A stretch of DNA of 64,000 nt from the NCBI RefSeq assembly GCF_017795745.1, contig NZ_CP059067.1, positions 124,001 through 188,000 of the forward strand, read 5' to 3'. Positions 9,461-18,899 of the stretch are shown here, one piece after another; position 1 is the stretch's first letter, and each line of letters opens with the position of its first letter. A program made the translations under genes and the position numbers. This DNA comes from Rhizobacter sp. AJA081-3. GTDB lineage: Bacteria; Pseudomonadota; Gammaproteobacteria; Burkholderiales; Burkholderiaceae_C. The notes below the pieces were generated by a model. The model was not told the origin of the DNA and searched no databases. It saw only the letters and a program-made list of their open reading frames with translations.

Positions 9461-11434
9461 TCAGGCGGGCACCGGCAGCCACAGCGGCAAGTGCAGGGCC
9501 GCGTCCAGCGGCAGCGGCGTGGCGAACAGGAAGCCCTGGCCCTCGGCACAGCCGAGCGCGCGCAGGCTTTCCCATTGCGCGTTCGTCTCGATGCCCACGG
9601 CACTGACTGGCAGGCCCAGGTTGCCTGCGGTCTGCATCATCGATTCGAGCAGCAGGGCATGGCGCCCGCCGTGGCCGATGGCGGCGACGATGCCGCGGTC
9701 GATCTTCAGGCGCGACAGCGGCAGCTCCACCAGCATCGACAGCGGCGAGTGCCCGGCGCCGAAGTTGTCGAGCGTGATGCCGATGCCGGCCTCGCGAAGG
9801 CGCTGCAACTGCAGCATCACCCCGGGCAGCTGGGTGCGGTCGTCGAAACCGTCGATATCGACTTCCACGCGCGCCGGCGGCAGCCCGGCCATCGCGATCG
9901 TCTCGAGCATGTCGGCGGCAAACTCGCCGCGTGCCAGCTCGACGTGCGACACATTGATCACCAGACGCATCGGGCGCGGCGCGGCGGCCTGCAGCGTGAC
10001 GAGGTCCAGGCAGGCGCGGCGAAGCACCCAGTGGCCCACCGAGCCGATCTCGCCGCTGCCCTCGAGCCGGCGGATGAATTCGAGCGGCGCCACCTTGCCG
10101 CCGGGCTTGGTCGACAGGCGCAGCAGAGCCTCGAAGCCGAGCACGCGGCCGTCGGCCAGGTCCACCACCGGCTGGTAGCGCAGGCCGTAGCCGGCGGCCT
10201 CGCCATCGAAGTGCGGGTCGAAGCCCGGGTGGCTGGCGTGCAGCGGGTCGTCGAGCAGCGAGTGCGTCGGCGTGCCCGTCGGCGCCTCGGCCGCGAGCAG
10301 GCGGCGGCTGTGTTCGAGCTGGGCCGACAGGCGCGCGCGCTCGGCGGCCACGCGGCCATAGCGCAGGCGCACCGTCTGCAGCTCCACGCCGGCCTGCAGT
10401 GCCTTGAGCCGCCAGCCAAGTTGCTCGACGCTGGCTCCGCTGGCTCGTGAAGCCGCTGCGCGTTCGTGCCAGCCGGTGGCCGCGGCGGAGTCGTCGCACT
10501 GATCGGACCACTTCGCCAGCGCGTCCATCAGGGTCGGGTCGTCCGGGCGGCGGCCGCGCTGGGCGATGTCCAGGGCCTCCGTCAAGGCCGCGCCCGCCGC
10601 GTCGGGTCTGCCCGCAGCCAACTCGGCGCGGCCGAGAGTGAGCAGCAGATCGTAGGCGCCATGCGAGTGCCCGGCGACACTCGGCAGTGCGCGGCGAGCG
10701 CGCTGCGCCGCCTCGTCCGCCCTGCCCAGGCCGATCAGGGCCTCGGCGGCGGTGGCCTCGATATGCGCAAGCATCCAGTCGCTCTCCCGTGCGGCCTCGG
10801 CACTGGAGATGTCCGACAGGGCCAGCGCGATCGAGAAGCGCGACTGCACGTTGGCCAGGCAGGCCAGGTTGTGGCGCGCCTCGCGCGCCCGTTTGTCCAT
10901 GCGCAGCTGCGTGAAGGCGGCCAGTGCCTGCTCGAGCTGCTCGCGCCCGCGCTCGGCATGGCCAGTCTGTGCGAGCACGCCGCCCAGCAGCGACTGCACC
11001 AGCGCCACGCCGGGCGGATCGGCCGCGCCGGCGAGGTATTCGGACGCCGCCTCCAGGTGCGGCAGCGCCTGTTCGCCCATGCCGAGGCTGGCCCACATGC
11101 CGCCCAGCCCGGTGAGCACCTTGGCGCGCACGGCAAGGTTGCCGTCGCTCTCGGCGAGCGTCGCGGCGCGCTGCGTGAGCTGCAGCGCCTCGTCGATCGC
11201 CAGTTCATAGAAGCTCGCCTTGCCCTGGAACATCAGGCTCAGTGACAGCTCGCCGTTGGCACCCAGCTCGCGTGCCAGCTCCTCGGCCTGCAGCGCCAGC
11301 GCGCGCGCCTGAGGGGGGTCGACGTCGGCGGCCTGCTCGGCCTGGGCGTTCAGGCTGCGCAGGCGCCGAAGCCGGACATGCGCCGCCAGCCGAGAGGCGG
11401 CGTCGCCGGACAAGGCGCTGGGGAACGAGGACAT
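9461..11434 (-). CDS. TPR-EAL domain protein with degraded EAL motifs
   Basis: The 657-aa product has an Ala/Leu-rich helical-repeat N-terminal half (about residues 20-345, TPR-like, with several A-L-x-x-A-G-R units), a short coiled coil (about 350-400) and a C-terminal EAL domain (about 410-650). The EAL motif is present (E435-A-L-L-R), as are VINVS, LKIDRG and QGFLFATPL. However, the usual DDFGTG reads LDNFGAG, the E-x-T-E motif reads VDIDG, and AEGVET reads AVGIET. Loss of metal ligands suggests it may bind c-di-GMP without hydrolysing it, or may act through protein contacts. No membrane segment is seen. It converges on the nitronate monooxygenase gene. Confidence 0.85.
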   Translation of the reverse strand: MSSFPSALSGDAASRLAAHVRLRRLRSLNAQAEQAADVDPPQARALALQAEELARELGANGELSLSLMFQGKASFYELAIDEALQLTQRAATLAESDGNLAVRAKVLTGLGGMWASLGMGEQALPHLEAASEYLAGAADPPGVALVQSLLGGVLAQTGHAERGREQLEQALAAFTQLRMDKRAREARHNLACLANVQSRFSIALALSDISSAEAARESDWMLAHIEATAAEALIGLGRADEAAQRARRALPSVAGHSHGAYDLLLTLGRAELAAGRPDAAGAALTEALDIAQRGRRPDDPTLMDALAKWSDQCDDSAAATGWHERAAASRASGASVEQLGWRLKALQAGVELQTVRLRYGRVAAERARLSAQLEHSRRLLAAEAPTGTPTHSLLDDPLHASHPGFDPHFDGEAAGYGLRYQPVVDLADGRVLGFEALLRLSTKPGGKVAPLEFIRRLEGSGEIGSVGHWVLRRACLDLVTLQAAAPRPMRLVINVSHVELARGEFAADMLETIAMAGLPPARVEVDIDGFDDRTQLPGVMLQLQRLREAGIGITLDNFGAGHSPLSMLVELPLSRLKIDRGIVAAIGHGGRHALLLESMMQTAGNLGLPVSAVGIETNAQWESLRALGCAEGQGFLFATPLPLDAALHLPLWLPVPA

Positions 11435-11541
11435 GCAGGCGTTTCAGTGAAGCTGGGCGCACCCATTGTCGTGCGGCGCCGTCTCGCGTGCCCATCGGAT
11501 CAACCATGAGCGCCACGCGCCGGCCCGCGCCGTGCAAACGA

Positions 11542-13539
11542 TCACTGCGCTCGGACGATCGGCAGCGACAGCCGCACGCGGGTGCCTTCTCCCGGGCGCG
11601 AGTCGAACTCGACGCGCGCGCCGAGTGATTCCGCGCGCGCGCGCATGTTGCGCAGGCCGCGGCCACCGGGGTTGCTGCCGCTCGCGTCGCGGGCCTCGAA
11701 CGAGGCTGCCGGAGAGCCCACGCCGTCGTCGGCGATCTCCACCTGCACGTCGTCGCCCACGCGGCGCAGGCTCACGTGGACATGGTGCGCCCGGGCGTGC
11801 TTGAGCACGTTGGTGAACATCTCCTGTGCCAGGCGCAGCACCTGCAGCGCACTGGGCGGGTCGAGCCAGGCCAGCGGCGGCACGTCGTCGACCGCCCAGT
11901 GCAGTTGCAGCCCGGCGGCCGCGAGCCGGTCGCCCAGGCGCAGGCGCAAGGTACCCAGCAGCGTGGCGAGATCGTTCTCGATCGGTTCGAGCGAGTCGAT
12001 CACCAGGCGCAGATCGTCGATGCATTCGCGCAGCATGCCGGCCAGCGCCGGCTGCGAGAGCTCGCGTCCCTGCACCAGCGCCAGCGAACTCAGCAGCGCG
12101 GAGCCCAGGCCGTCGTGCATGTCGCGCATCAGGCGCTGGCGCTCGCGCAGCAGCGCCTGCTCGCGCTCGAAGCCGACCAGCGTCACGTGGTGCGCCTCCA
12201 GCTGAGCCTGCTGCGCGGCCAGGCGCAACTCCTGCTCGGCGTTGGCACGCGCCAGATCGGCGAAGGCCGCGGCATGCTGGCGTGCCAGCGCATGCTGGAA
12301 GGTGAACAGCAGCAGCAGGCAGGAGTAGGGCAGCAGGTAGAGATGCCCGGGCGGCAGCCGGCCCGACAGCAGCAGCAGGTCGTGCGTGGCGAGCACGATG
12401 CCGACGAACAGCGTGCCCACGAGCAGGCTGAACTCGGTGCCGGCGCCGCGCAGTGCCAGCACCGCGAGGAACAGGCACACGCCCAGCGCCACCGCCACGT
12501 TCAGCGCGTGCTGCATCACCAGCGCCTCGGCCTGCAGCGGCCACAGCGGAATGGTCAGCAGCGACAGCACCACGCAGAAGCCGAGCAGCGCGCGCTCCAG
12601 GGCGACGTAGCGGCGCGGCAGGAAGCGCAGTACGAACAGGTAGAAGAGCAGGGTCAGCCAGCTGATCGAGCTGTTGGTCGCCCACCAGAACCATTCGTAG
12701 GCCACCCGCTCGCCCGGCGGCGCAACGAAGTAGTGCAGGTTGCGCACCGCCCACACCGAGGTGATGGCCGCGAACAGCAGGTGCGAGCCGGGCTGCTGGC
12801 GGCGCCAGGCCAGCGCCAGCGCGAGAGCACCCAGCACGAGCCCGCTCAGGCTGAGCAACTGCATCGCCGTCACCTGCCAGAACTGGCGGCGCTGCTGTTG
12901 CCAGGCGACCGCGGACGCCGGGCCGATCAGCGGCGCGGCCAGCCCGTACTGCACGCCGTGCACCGTGGGCAGGCCGATGGCGACCTGCACGACGGCACCC
13001 GGCGTGGTCAGCTCCGGCGGCAGCGCCACGTACAGAGGCCGGTTCCATTGCGAGAGCCAGTCCGGGGTGTTGTCGAGCAGCAGCCGCCAGGGCGCTTCGG
13101 CGATGTCGCGCCGGGCCATCACGAGCACCGGGCCGCCGACGGCACGTGCGATGTGCAGCGCCTGCGGCAGCGGCTCGCCTTCGGCCACTCGGTGCTGCAC
13201 GCGGTACCAGCGCATCTCCAGGGCGTAGCGGCGGCCGCTTTGCAGCGCCGCCTCGCGTGTGGCGTGGTCGGGCAGCACGACCGGCTGCCAGGCCGCGCCG
13301 TCGGCCGGCGGCAGCTGCCGCTGCGCCGGCGGCAGCGCCAGGATGGCCGACTCCGGCAGATGGCGGCCGAGCTGCAGCTCCTGCTCGCCCAGCGGCGCGA
13401 TCGCCAGCATGGCCTCCTCATAGGCCACGGGCGCGGCCTGCTCGGCACGCTGCGGCGCGTTGAAGTCCAGCAGCAGCGTGGCCGACACCACCGCGGCGAG
13501 CAGCAGCGACAGGCCGAGCGCCAGCCAGCGTTCAGCCAC
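11542..13539 (-). CDS. 7TMR-DISM-type sensor histidine kinase
   Basis: The 665-aa membrane kinase starts with a signal/TM segment, then a periplasmic domain of about 180 residues, then seven closely spaced hydrophobic helices (about residues 205-405). A coiled coil follows, then a HisKA_3 segment (RQRLMRDMHDGLGSALL) with phospho-acceptor H475, then a HATPase domain (N box EMFTNVLKHA, G boxes DDGVGS and GGRGLRNM). This is the NarL/LuxR-type architecture with a DISM sensory module, often used for carbohydrate or other extracellular ligands. It starts with GTG two bases after the response regulator stop, so the two form an operon. Confidence 0.88.
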   Translation of the reverse strand: MAERWLALGLSLLLAAVVSATLLLDFNAPQRAEQAAPVAYEEAMLAIAPLGEQELQLGRHLPESAILALPPAQRQLPPADGAAWQPVVLPDHATREAALQSGRRYALEMRWYRVQHRVAEGEPLPQALHIARAVGGPVLVMARRDIAEAPWRLLLDNTPDWLSQWNRPLYVALPPELTTPGAVVQVAIGLPTVHGVQYGLAAPLIGPASAVAWQQQRRQFWQVTAMQLLSLSGLVLGALALALAWRRQQPGSHLLFAAITSVWAVRNLHYFVAPPGERVAYEWFWWATNSSISWLTLLFYLFVLRFLPRRYVALERALLGFCVVLSLLTIPLWPLQAEALVMQHALNVAVALGVCLFLAVLALRGAGTEFSLLVGTLFVGIVLATHDLLLLSGRLPPGHLYLLPYSCLLLLFTFQHALARQHAAAFADLARANAEQELRLAAQQAQLEAHHVTLVGFEREQALLRERQRLMRDMHDGLGSALLSSLALVQGRELSQPALAGMLRECIDDLRLVIDSLEPIENDLATLLGTLRLRLGDRLAAAGLQLHWAVDDVPPLAWLDPPSALQVLRLAQEMFTNVLKHARAHHVHVSLRRVGDDVQVEIADDGVGSPAASFEARDASGSNPGGRGLRNMRARAESLGARVEFDSRPGEGTRVRLSLPIVRAQ

Positions 13540-13541
13540 GC

Positions 13542-14198
13542 TCAGTCACGCAGCAGGCCGAGCAGGCGCGCCTCGTGCAGCGCCTCGGTTCGGGAGTGAA
13601 CCTGCAGCTTGCGGTAGCTGCGCTTCACGTAGGTCATCACGGTGTGCCGCGTCACGTCGAGCAGCCCGGCGATCTCGTCGTAGCTGAAACCCTTGGCGGC
13701 GTACTGCAGAACGTCGATCTCGCGCTGCGACAGGCCCGGGTCGCCCGCGGCCGGCTCGGGCGGGCTGCTGGGCGATGGCGCCAGGCGCGTCAGCAGCCGC
13801 CGCGCGATCACCGGGCTGATCGGGCTGCCGCCTTCGCGCAGCGCGCGCACCTGCGCCGACAGGTCCAGCGGCAGCCCGGTCTTGAGCAGGTAGCCGGTCG
13901 CGCCGGCTTCGATGGACTCGAGCACATGGCGCTCGTCGCCGAACACGGTGATCACCATCACGTCGCAGTCGGGCAGCGTGCGTGCCGCTTCGCGGATCAG
14001 CGCCAGCCCGCTGCCGTCGGGCAGGCCCAGGTCGACGAGCAGGACATCGGGACGCTCCCGCGCGAGCAGCGCCATGCCGCCGCGCACATCGGCCGCGCTG
14101 CCGGCCAGCTGCAGGCCGGTGTCGGCCTCGATGGCCTGCGCGAGCGCCTGGCGGAACGCCTCGTTGTCTTCGACGATGCCGATGCGGGGCGGTTGCAT
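13542..14198 (-). CDS. LuxR/NarL-family response regulator
   Basis: The 218-aa protein has an N-terminal receiver domain (acidic pocket E10-D11, phospho-acceptor D56 in LLVDLGLPDGSG, K at YLLKTG) and a C-terminal LuxR-type helix-turn-helix (about residues 152-213, LSQREIDVLQYAAKGFSYDEIA). The Met at 14198 gives MQPPRIGIVEDN, a normal receiver start; longer upstream readings have no domain support. It precedes its cognate kinase with a 2-bp gap. Targets are unknown; the divergent region to 14405 contains an inverted repeat that could be a binding site. Confidence 0.9.
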   Translation of the reverse strand: MQPPRIGIVEDNEAFRQALAQAIEADTGLQLAGSAADVRGGMALLARERPDVLLVDLGLPDGSGLALIREAARTLPDCDVMVITVFGDERHVLESIEAGATGYLLKTGLPLDLSAQVRALREGGSPISPVIARRLLTRLAPSPSSPPEPAAGDPGLSQREIDVLQYAAKGFSYDEIAGLLDVTRHTVMTYVKRSYRKLQVHSRTEALHEARLLGLLRD

Positions 14199-14299
14199 GG
14201 GGAGTCCCTGCGGAGCGGGGCCCCAGTCTATCGAGGCGCGGGCGCGGCGTGGGCACGACCTGCGACATGTGCACGGCCCATCCCCCACTTCGCGTGGTG

Positions 14300-14321
14300 C
14301 TGTCCCTCACGAAGGGGACAG
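14300..14321. promoter_or_regulatory. Inverted repeat in a divergent promoter region
   Basis: The arms CTGTCCC and GGGACAG face each other across eight bases, about 100 bp before the response regulator start and 84 bp before the 14405 gene. It could be an operator for one or both genes. No family consensus was recognised. Confidence 0.3.
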
Positions 14322-14404
14322 TGGTGCACCCCGCCGGCGCGCTGGCGTTCCTACGATGGCTTCGTGCCGGTGCGTGTCGTGCCGGACTCCGGGAGAGAAC
14401 GACC

Positions 14405-14896
14405 ATGAGAAAGCAGTTGTCGATCGGCGCGTTCGCCGCGCTGATGTCGCTGGCCTGCGCTGCGCAGACCGCGGTGCCCCTGCGCAAGCCGGGCCTGTGG
14501 GAGACGAAGACGGATGCCCGCCAGGGCGCCACGATGCGCCATTGCGTCGGCGCCGGTTCCGACGACCTGATGCAGGCGCAGCCCGGCGCCACCGGGCGCG
14601 GGCAATGCAGTGCTGCGCGGGTCACGCGCGAGGCGGCGGATCGTGTCGTGGTCGAGTCGAGCTGCCAGTCGCAGGGGCGCACGACGATCACGCGCGCGGT
14701 GTTCACCGGCAACTTCGAAACCAACGTCAAGGCCGACTTCAGCATGCGCATGGACCCGCCGCGCAAGGGCCGCAGCGAGGGCAGCTTCAGCATGGAGATG
14801 CGCTGGCAGGGTGCCTGCCCCGCCGGCATGCAGCCCGGCCAGATCCAGCTGCCCAACGGCATGGTGATCGACCCGCGGCAAGGCATGCCGCGCTGA
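14405..14896 (+). CDS. DUF3617-family exported protein
   Basis: The 163-aa product has a signal peptide (MRKQLSIGAFAALMSLACAAQ) followed by the DUF3617 pattern: a KPGLWET segment near the mature N-terminus, CVGAGSDD, and pairs of Cys (GQCSAARV, ESSCQSQGRTTITRAVF, GACPAGM). The family is periplasmic and of unknown function. The frame extends upstream but the ATG at 14405 places the signal peptide correctly. It lies 90 bp before the next exported protein gene, and the two may be co-transcribed. Confidence 0.8.
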   Translation: MRKQLSIGAFAALMSLACAAQTAVPLRKPGLWETKTDARQGATMRHCVGAGSDDLMQAQPGATGRGQCSAARVTREAADRVVVESSCQSQGRTTITRAVFTGNFETNVKADFSMRMDPPRKGRSEGSFSMEMRWQGACPAGMQPGQIQLPNGMVIDPRQGMPR

Positions 14897-14986
14897 TCCT
14901 GTCCGGCTCCGGCGGCGCCGCGCGCGCCGGGGCCGGTTCAAGTTCGCGCGCGGCAGCCTTCCCATTCACACCAAGAGAGGTTCGTC

Positions 14987-15451
14987 ATGAAGTCGATTCG
15001 TCTGAGCGCAGCGCTGCTGCTGGTCTTCGGCCTGCCCATCGGGGCGATGGCGCAACAGACGCCCCTGCCGGGCAAGCAGGGCGCGATGCCGACCGTCAGG
15101 GGCACCCAGGCAGGCCAGAGCGAGGGGGGCGGCCAGACCGAAGGCGCCGGGCAGGCCGGCCCCAAGGGCGGCGGCGCGCTGATGTTCAAGGAGAAGGAGG
15201 GCGGCGGCAAGAAGAGCTCGGCGCTGGCCTACAAGGAAGGCGGAGACAAGGGCGGCGGCAAGAAGAACTCGGCGCTGGCCTTCAAGGACGGCGGCGACAA
15301 GGGTGGCGGCAAGAAGGGCCTGGCGCTGGGCGCGCAGACCCAGGGCGCGGCGCTCAACCGCAACGGCATGGAGCGCAACGCCATCAACAAGGACATGGGC
15401 GCCTCGCGTGGCATGGAGCAGGCACAGCAGCTCAAGGGCATGCAGCGCTGA
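14987..15451 (+). CDS. Exported Gly/Lys repeat protein, function unknown
   Basis: The 154-aa product begins with a signal peptide (MKSIRLSAALLLVFGLPIGAMAQ). The centre is built from 17-residue units of the form GGGKKxSALAxKxGGDK, two full and one partial, preceded by Gly/Gln-rich sequence and followed by an Asn/Met-rich tail. The protein is very basic and probably disordered. A ribosome site (AAGAGAGG) precedes the ATG. It has no recognised domain. Possible roles are surface adhesion or binding of an anionic polymer, both speculative. Confidence 0.7.
   Translation: MKSIRLSAALLLVFGLPIGAMAQQTPLPGKQGAMPTVRGTQAGQSEGGGQTEGAGQAGPKGGGALMFKEKEGGGKKSSALAYKEGGDKGGGKKNSALAFKDGGDKGGGKKGLALGAQTQGAALNRNGMERNAINKDMGASRGMEQAQQLKGMQR
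15200..15331 (+). repeat. Tandem 51-bp coding repeat
   Basis: Units start at 15200, 15251 and 15302. The first two are full length and the third is cut after about 30 bp. They encode the 17-residue Gly/Lys units of the surrounding gene, and the DNA is nearly identical between copies, so copy number may vary between strains. Confidence 0.75.
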
Positions 15452-15473
15452 CCGGCGGGCGGGCAGGAGGAGT

Positions 15474-15487
15474 TTGACGCGCATCAA
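15474..15487. promoter_or_regulatory. FNR/Anr-type box upstream of chemoreceptor
   Basis: TTGAC-GCGC-ATCAA has one mismatch to the FNR consensus. It lies 124 bp before the chemoreceptor ATG, which would give a leader of about 90 bases if used at -41.5. Confidence 0.5.
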
Positions 15488-15552
15488 GTGGAGACATCTG
15501 GGCCGGTGACAGCGCTCAAGCACCATGTCGGTGCGGTCGATAAGGAGAAGCA

Positions 15553-15572
15553 GCGCCGCCTTGCAGCGGCGC
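15553..15572 (+). terminator. GC-rich hairpin without T tract
   Basis: A perfect 7-bp stem (GCGCCGC / GCGGCGC) with a six-base loop lies about 100 bp after the Gly/Lys protein gene and 40 bp before the chemoreceptor. The lack of a T run and its place downstream of the FNR-type box mean it may instead be part of the chemoreceptor leader. Confidence 0.3.
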
Positions 15573-15611
15573 GGGCCCACCCTGTCGTAACCCCTGCGAG
15601 AGAAACCGACG

Positions 15612-17660
15612 ATGTCCGCGATCCTCCTGCCCGGCGCCTCCGCCACCGTTTCCAATTCACCGCGCAGCGCGGCCGGCGATGCCGGCTTCTTTGCCCACCA
15701 CGGCGTCTGGGCGCCCGGTGTGCGCCTGTTCCGCACGCTGCGCTTCGCTTCCAAGGCCGCCATCATCTCGCTGGCCTTCGTGCTGCCGCTGCTCGGCCTG
15801 CTGGCCTGGCAGCTGAAGGTGCAGGCCGACCAGGCAAGGCATGCGCGGCAGGATTCGACGCGCCAGCATGTCGAGGTGGCGCACGGCATCGTCGTGTGGG
15901 CGCATGCGCAGGAAGCCTCCGGCAAGCTCGACCGCACCCAGGCGCAGCAGCTCGCGCGGCAGGCCATCGCCTCGCTGCGCTACGAGGGCAGCGAATACTT
16001 CTGGATCAACGACATGCAGCCGCGCATGGTCATGCATCCGATCAAGCCCGATCTGGACGGCCAGGACCTCGCCGGCTTCAAGGACCCGAACGGCTTCGCC
16101 CTCTTCAACGCCTTCGTGGCCACGGTGCGCCAGCACGGCCAGGGCTTCGTCGCCTACCAGTGGCCCAAGCCGGGCAGCGAGAAGCCGGTCGACAAGATCT
16201 CCTACGTGAAGGGATTCGAACCCTGGGGCTGGGTGGTCGGCTCGGGCATCTACATCGGCGACCTGCGCGAGGCGATGCTGCGCCAGATCGCCTGGGATGC
16301 CGGCGTCGTCGCGCTGGCACTGCTGCTGGCGGGCTACCTGTTCCTGAGCTTCTATCGCGTGATGGACGGTGGCCTGAGGGAAACACGCCGCCACCTGCGC
16401 GCGATGACCGACGGCGACCTGACGACCTCGCCCTCGCCCTGGGGCAACGACGAGGCCGCGCAGCTGATGCTGGAACTGCGCAACATGCAGGAATCGCTGC
16501 GCAACATGGTGCTGCGTGTGCGCCGATCGAGCGACGAGATCGTGCATTCGAGCAGCGAGATCGCCACGGGCGCGATGGACCTGTCGGCCCGCACCGAACA
16601 GGCCGCCGCGAACCTGGAGGAATCGGCCGCTTCGATGGAGGAGATCTCGTCGACCGTCAAGCACAGCGCCGAGCACACCGCCGAGGCCTCGCGCGTGGCC
16701 AGCCACAACGCCGAGGTGGCCAGCGAAGGCGGCCGCGTGATGCGCAACGTGGTGGCCACCATGGAGAGCATCCGCGGCTCGTCGGCGCGCATCAGCGAGA
16801 TCATCGGCACGATCGACGGCATTGCGTTCCAGACCAACATCCTGGCGCTCAACGCGGCCGTGGAAGCCGCGCGCGCCGGCGAGCAGGGGCGCGGCTTCGC
16901 CGTGGTGGCCAGCGAGGTGCGCACCCTGGCGCAGCGCAGTGCCGCCGCAGCGCGAGAGATCAAGGCGCTGATCGGCAGCAGCGTTGAGCAGGTCGAGGCC
17001 GGCACCGGCATCGTGCACAAGGCCGGCGCAACGATGGAAGAGATCGTCGCCGCGTCGCAGCGGGTCAACGAACTGCTCGGCGAAGTCGCCAACGGCGCAC
17101 GCGAGCAGAGCCTGGGCATCGGGCAGATCGGCGCCGCGGTGCAGGACCTCGACCGCATGACCCAGCAGAACGCTGCGCTGGTCGAGCAGACGGCCGCCGC
17201 AGCAGATGCGATGAAGGACCAGGCGCAGTCCCTGTCGCACGAGGTCGACCGCTTCCGCCTGCCGGCCGCCGCAGCGACGGCGGCCGTCGCCGAGACAGTG
17301 GTGTCGGACGATTTCGATTTCGACGCGGCGATCGGCGCACACCGGCAATGGAAGGTCAAGCTGCGCAAGGCCATCGCCGGCCACGAGACACTGGACGCGC
17401 AGACGATCTGCCTGGACGACCGCTGCCCGCTGGGGCGCTGGATCCACGGCCCGGGCGGAAAGCGCTGGGGCAGCCGCCCCACCTTCAGCGAACTGCTCGG
17501 CAAGCATGCCGAGTTCCACAGCGAGGCGGGCGCCGTGGCGCGCAAGATCAACGCCGGCGACTATGCCGACGCGGAGCGCTTGATCGGCTCGGGTTCGCGC
17601 TTCGCGAGCGTCTCCAACGAGGTCTGCACGCTGCTCACGCGCGCCAAGCGCGGGCTGTAG
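15612..17660 (+). CDS. Methyl-accepting chemotaxis protein with sCache and CZB domains
   Basis: The 682-aa receptor has a first TM helix (about residues 50-70), a periplasmic single-Cache domain (about 75-220, with [16 protein letters not shown] and [10 protein letters not shown]), a second TM, a HAMP region, and the conserved signalling tip ([29 protein letters not shown] in sense, split here only for description). The C-terminus is a CZB zinc-binding domain: [13 protein letters not shown], then [14 protein letters not shown], then HAEFH. CZB domains in chemoreceptors and cyclases respond to zinc or hypochlorous acid. sCache_2 receptors often sense small carboxylates. The FNR-type box upstream hints at expression under low oxygen. 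Confidence 0.92.
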   Translation: MSAILLPGASATVSNSPRSAAGDAGFFAHHGVWAPGVRLFRTLRFASKAAIISLAFVLPLLGLLAWQLKVQADQARHARQDSTRQHVEVAHGIVVWAHAQEASGKLDRTQAQQLARQAIASLRYEGSEYFWINDMQPRMVMHPIKPDLDGQDLAGFKDPNGFALFNAFVATVRQHGQGFVAYQWPKPGSEKPVDKISYVKGFEPWGWVVGSGIYIGDLREAMLRQIAWDAGVVALALLLAGYLFLSFYRVMDGGLRETRRHLRAMTDGDLTTSPSPWGNDEAAQLMLELRNMQESLRNMVLRVRRSSDEIVHSSSEIATGAMDLSARTEQAAANLEESAASMEEISSTVKHSAEHTAEASRVASHNAEVASEGGRVMRNVVATMESIRGSSARISEIIGTIDGIAFQTNILALNAAVEAARAGEQGRGFAVVASEVRTLAQRSAAAAREIKALIGSSVEQVEAGTGIVHKAGATMEEIVAASQRVNELLGEVANGAREQSLGIGQIGAAVQDLDRMTQQNAALVEQTAAAADAMKDQAQSLSHEVDRFRLPAAAATAAVAETVVSDDFDFDAAIGAHRQWKVKLRKAIAGHETLDAQTICLDDRCPLGRWIHGPGGKRWGSRPTFSELLGKHAEFHSEAGAVARKINAGDYADAERLIGSGSRFASVSNEVCTLLTRAKRGL

Positions 17661-17681
17661 CGGCCCGCGCCGCCGCGTCGT

Positions 17682-18899
17682 TCAGGCCAGCGTTTTCAGC
17701 GCTACCGCCGGATCGCAGGCCACGGCCGGCGCCGGGCTCTTGCCGGTTTCGAGCAGCTTGCGCGCCGCCATGTGATCGAGCGGCGCGTTGACGCTCTCCA
17801 CGCAGGCCAGGCGTTCGCCCACGTAGTGCAGGATCGAGAAGCTCGCCGGCGTGGCGCCGGTGCGGCGATGGCGCACGCCGTCGGCGGGCATCAGGCCGGC
17901 CATCTGCAGGCGCAGGCTGCCCTGCTCCGACCAGAACCACGGCAGCGCGCGGTAGGGCGCGGGCTGGCCCGTCAGCGTGGCCAGCGCAGTGCGCGCCTGG
18001 TCGTTGGCGTTCTGCACCGATTCGAGCCGCAGACGCCGGCCGCTGCCGTGCTCGGGGAAGCAGGCGCAGTCGCCGATGGCAAGGATGGTCGGGTCGGAAG
18101 TGCGCAGGTTCTCGTCCACCACGATGCCGTTGTCGCAGGCCAGGCCCGCGTCCAGCGCGAGCTGCGTGCGCGGCGCGGCGCCGATGCCCATCACCAGCAG
18201 CTCGACCGCGTGCGGCTGGCCGTCGATGTTCAGCGAGGCCAGCCGGTCGCCTTCGACATTGAAGTCGCCGACCTTCACGCCCAGGAGCAGATCGATGCCG
18301 CTGGCGCGGTGCGTGGCCAGCACGTGCTCGGCGATGTCGGGCGACACCGAGCGCGAGAGCAGCCGCGGCGCCGATTCGAGCACCGTGACCTGCTTGCCCA
18401 GCGCCCGCGCGGTGGCGGCGATCTCCAGGCCGATGAAGCCGCCGCCGAGCACGGTGACCTGCTGCGCCGTGTCGAGCAGGCCGCGCAGACGCAGCGCGTC
18501 GGTGGCGCTGCGCAAGGCGGCCACGTTGACCAGCGTGACCGGCAGTGCAGGCAGCGTGCGGGCGACGGCGCCGGTGGCGAGCACCAGTTGGGCATAGGGC
18601 AGCACGGCGCCGGAGCGCAGGCGCACGCTGTGCGCTGCGCGGTCGATGGATACCACGGCATCGCCGCGGTGCAGCGTGATGCCCGCCTCGGCGAACCAGG
18701 GCTCGGCGCGGTGCAGTTGCACCGCCTGCTGCGTGTCCTTCAGGAAGGCCTTGGACAGCGGCGGGCGCTGGTAGGGCAGCTCGTCCTCGTCGCACACCAG
18801 GTGCACCTGCGCACCGAGCCCGGCGCCGGCCAGCGCATGGCACAGCTGCGCGCCGGCATGGCCGCCGCCGACGATCACGATCGGTCCCTGCTCACTCAT
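17682..18899 (-). CDS. FAD-dependent ferredoxin reductase of the P450 system
   Basis: This is a 405-aa NAD(P)H-dependent flavoprotein of the putidaredoxin/palustrisredoxin reductase type. An FAD-binding GxGxxG sits at the N-terminus (VIVGGGHAGAQ, residues 8-18). The YQRPPLSKAFL motif is typical of this group. A second dinucleotide fold is seen (VTVLGGGFIGLEIA), and ILAIGDCACFP binds the FAD end. It is expected to pass electrons from NAD(P)H to the [2Fe-2S] ferredoxin at 19480-19803. It is the last gene of the nine-gene operon, and its start overlaps the MarR gene by eight bases. Confidence 0.9.
   Translation of the reverse strand: MSEQGPIVIVGGGHAGAQLCHALAGAGLGAQVHLVCDEDELPYQRPPLSKAFLKDTQQAVQLHRAEPWFAEAGITLHRGDAVVSIDRAAHSVRLRSGAVLPYAQLVLATGAVARTLPALPVTLVNVAALRSATDALRLRGLLDTAQQVTVLGGGFIGLEIAATARALGKQVTVLESAPRLLSRSVSPDIAEHVLATHRASGIDLLLGVKVGDFNVEGDRLASLNIDGQPHAVELLVMGIGAAPRTQLALDAGLACDNGIVVDENLRTSDPTILAIGDCACFPEHGSGRRLRLESVQNANDQARTALATLTGQPAPYRALPWFWSEQGSLRLQMAGLMPADGVRHRRTGATPASFSILHYVGERLACVESVNAPLDHMAARKLLETGKSPAPAVACDPAVALKTLA

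Noticed and set aside
15200-15331. CRISPR array
   Set aside because: The 51-bp units are contiguous, in frame and coding, with no spacers.
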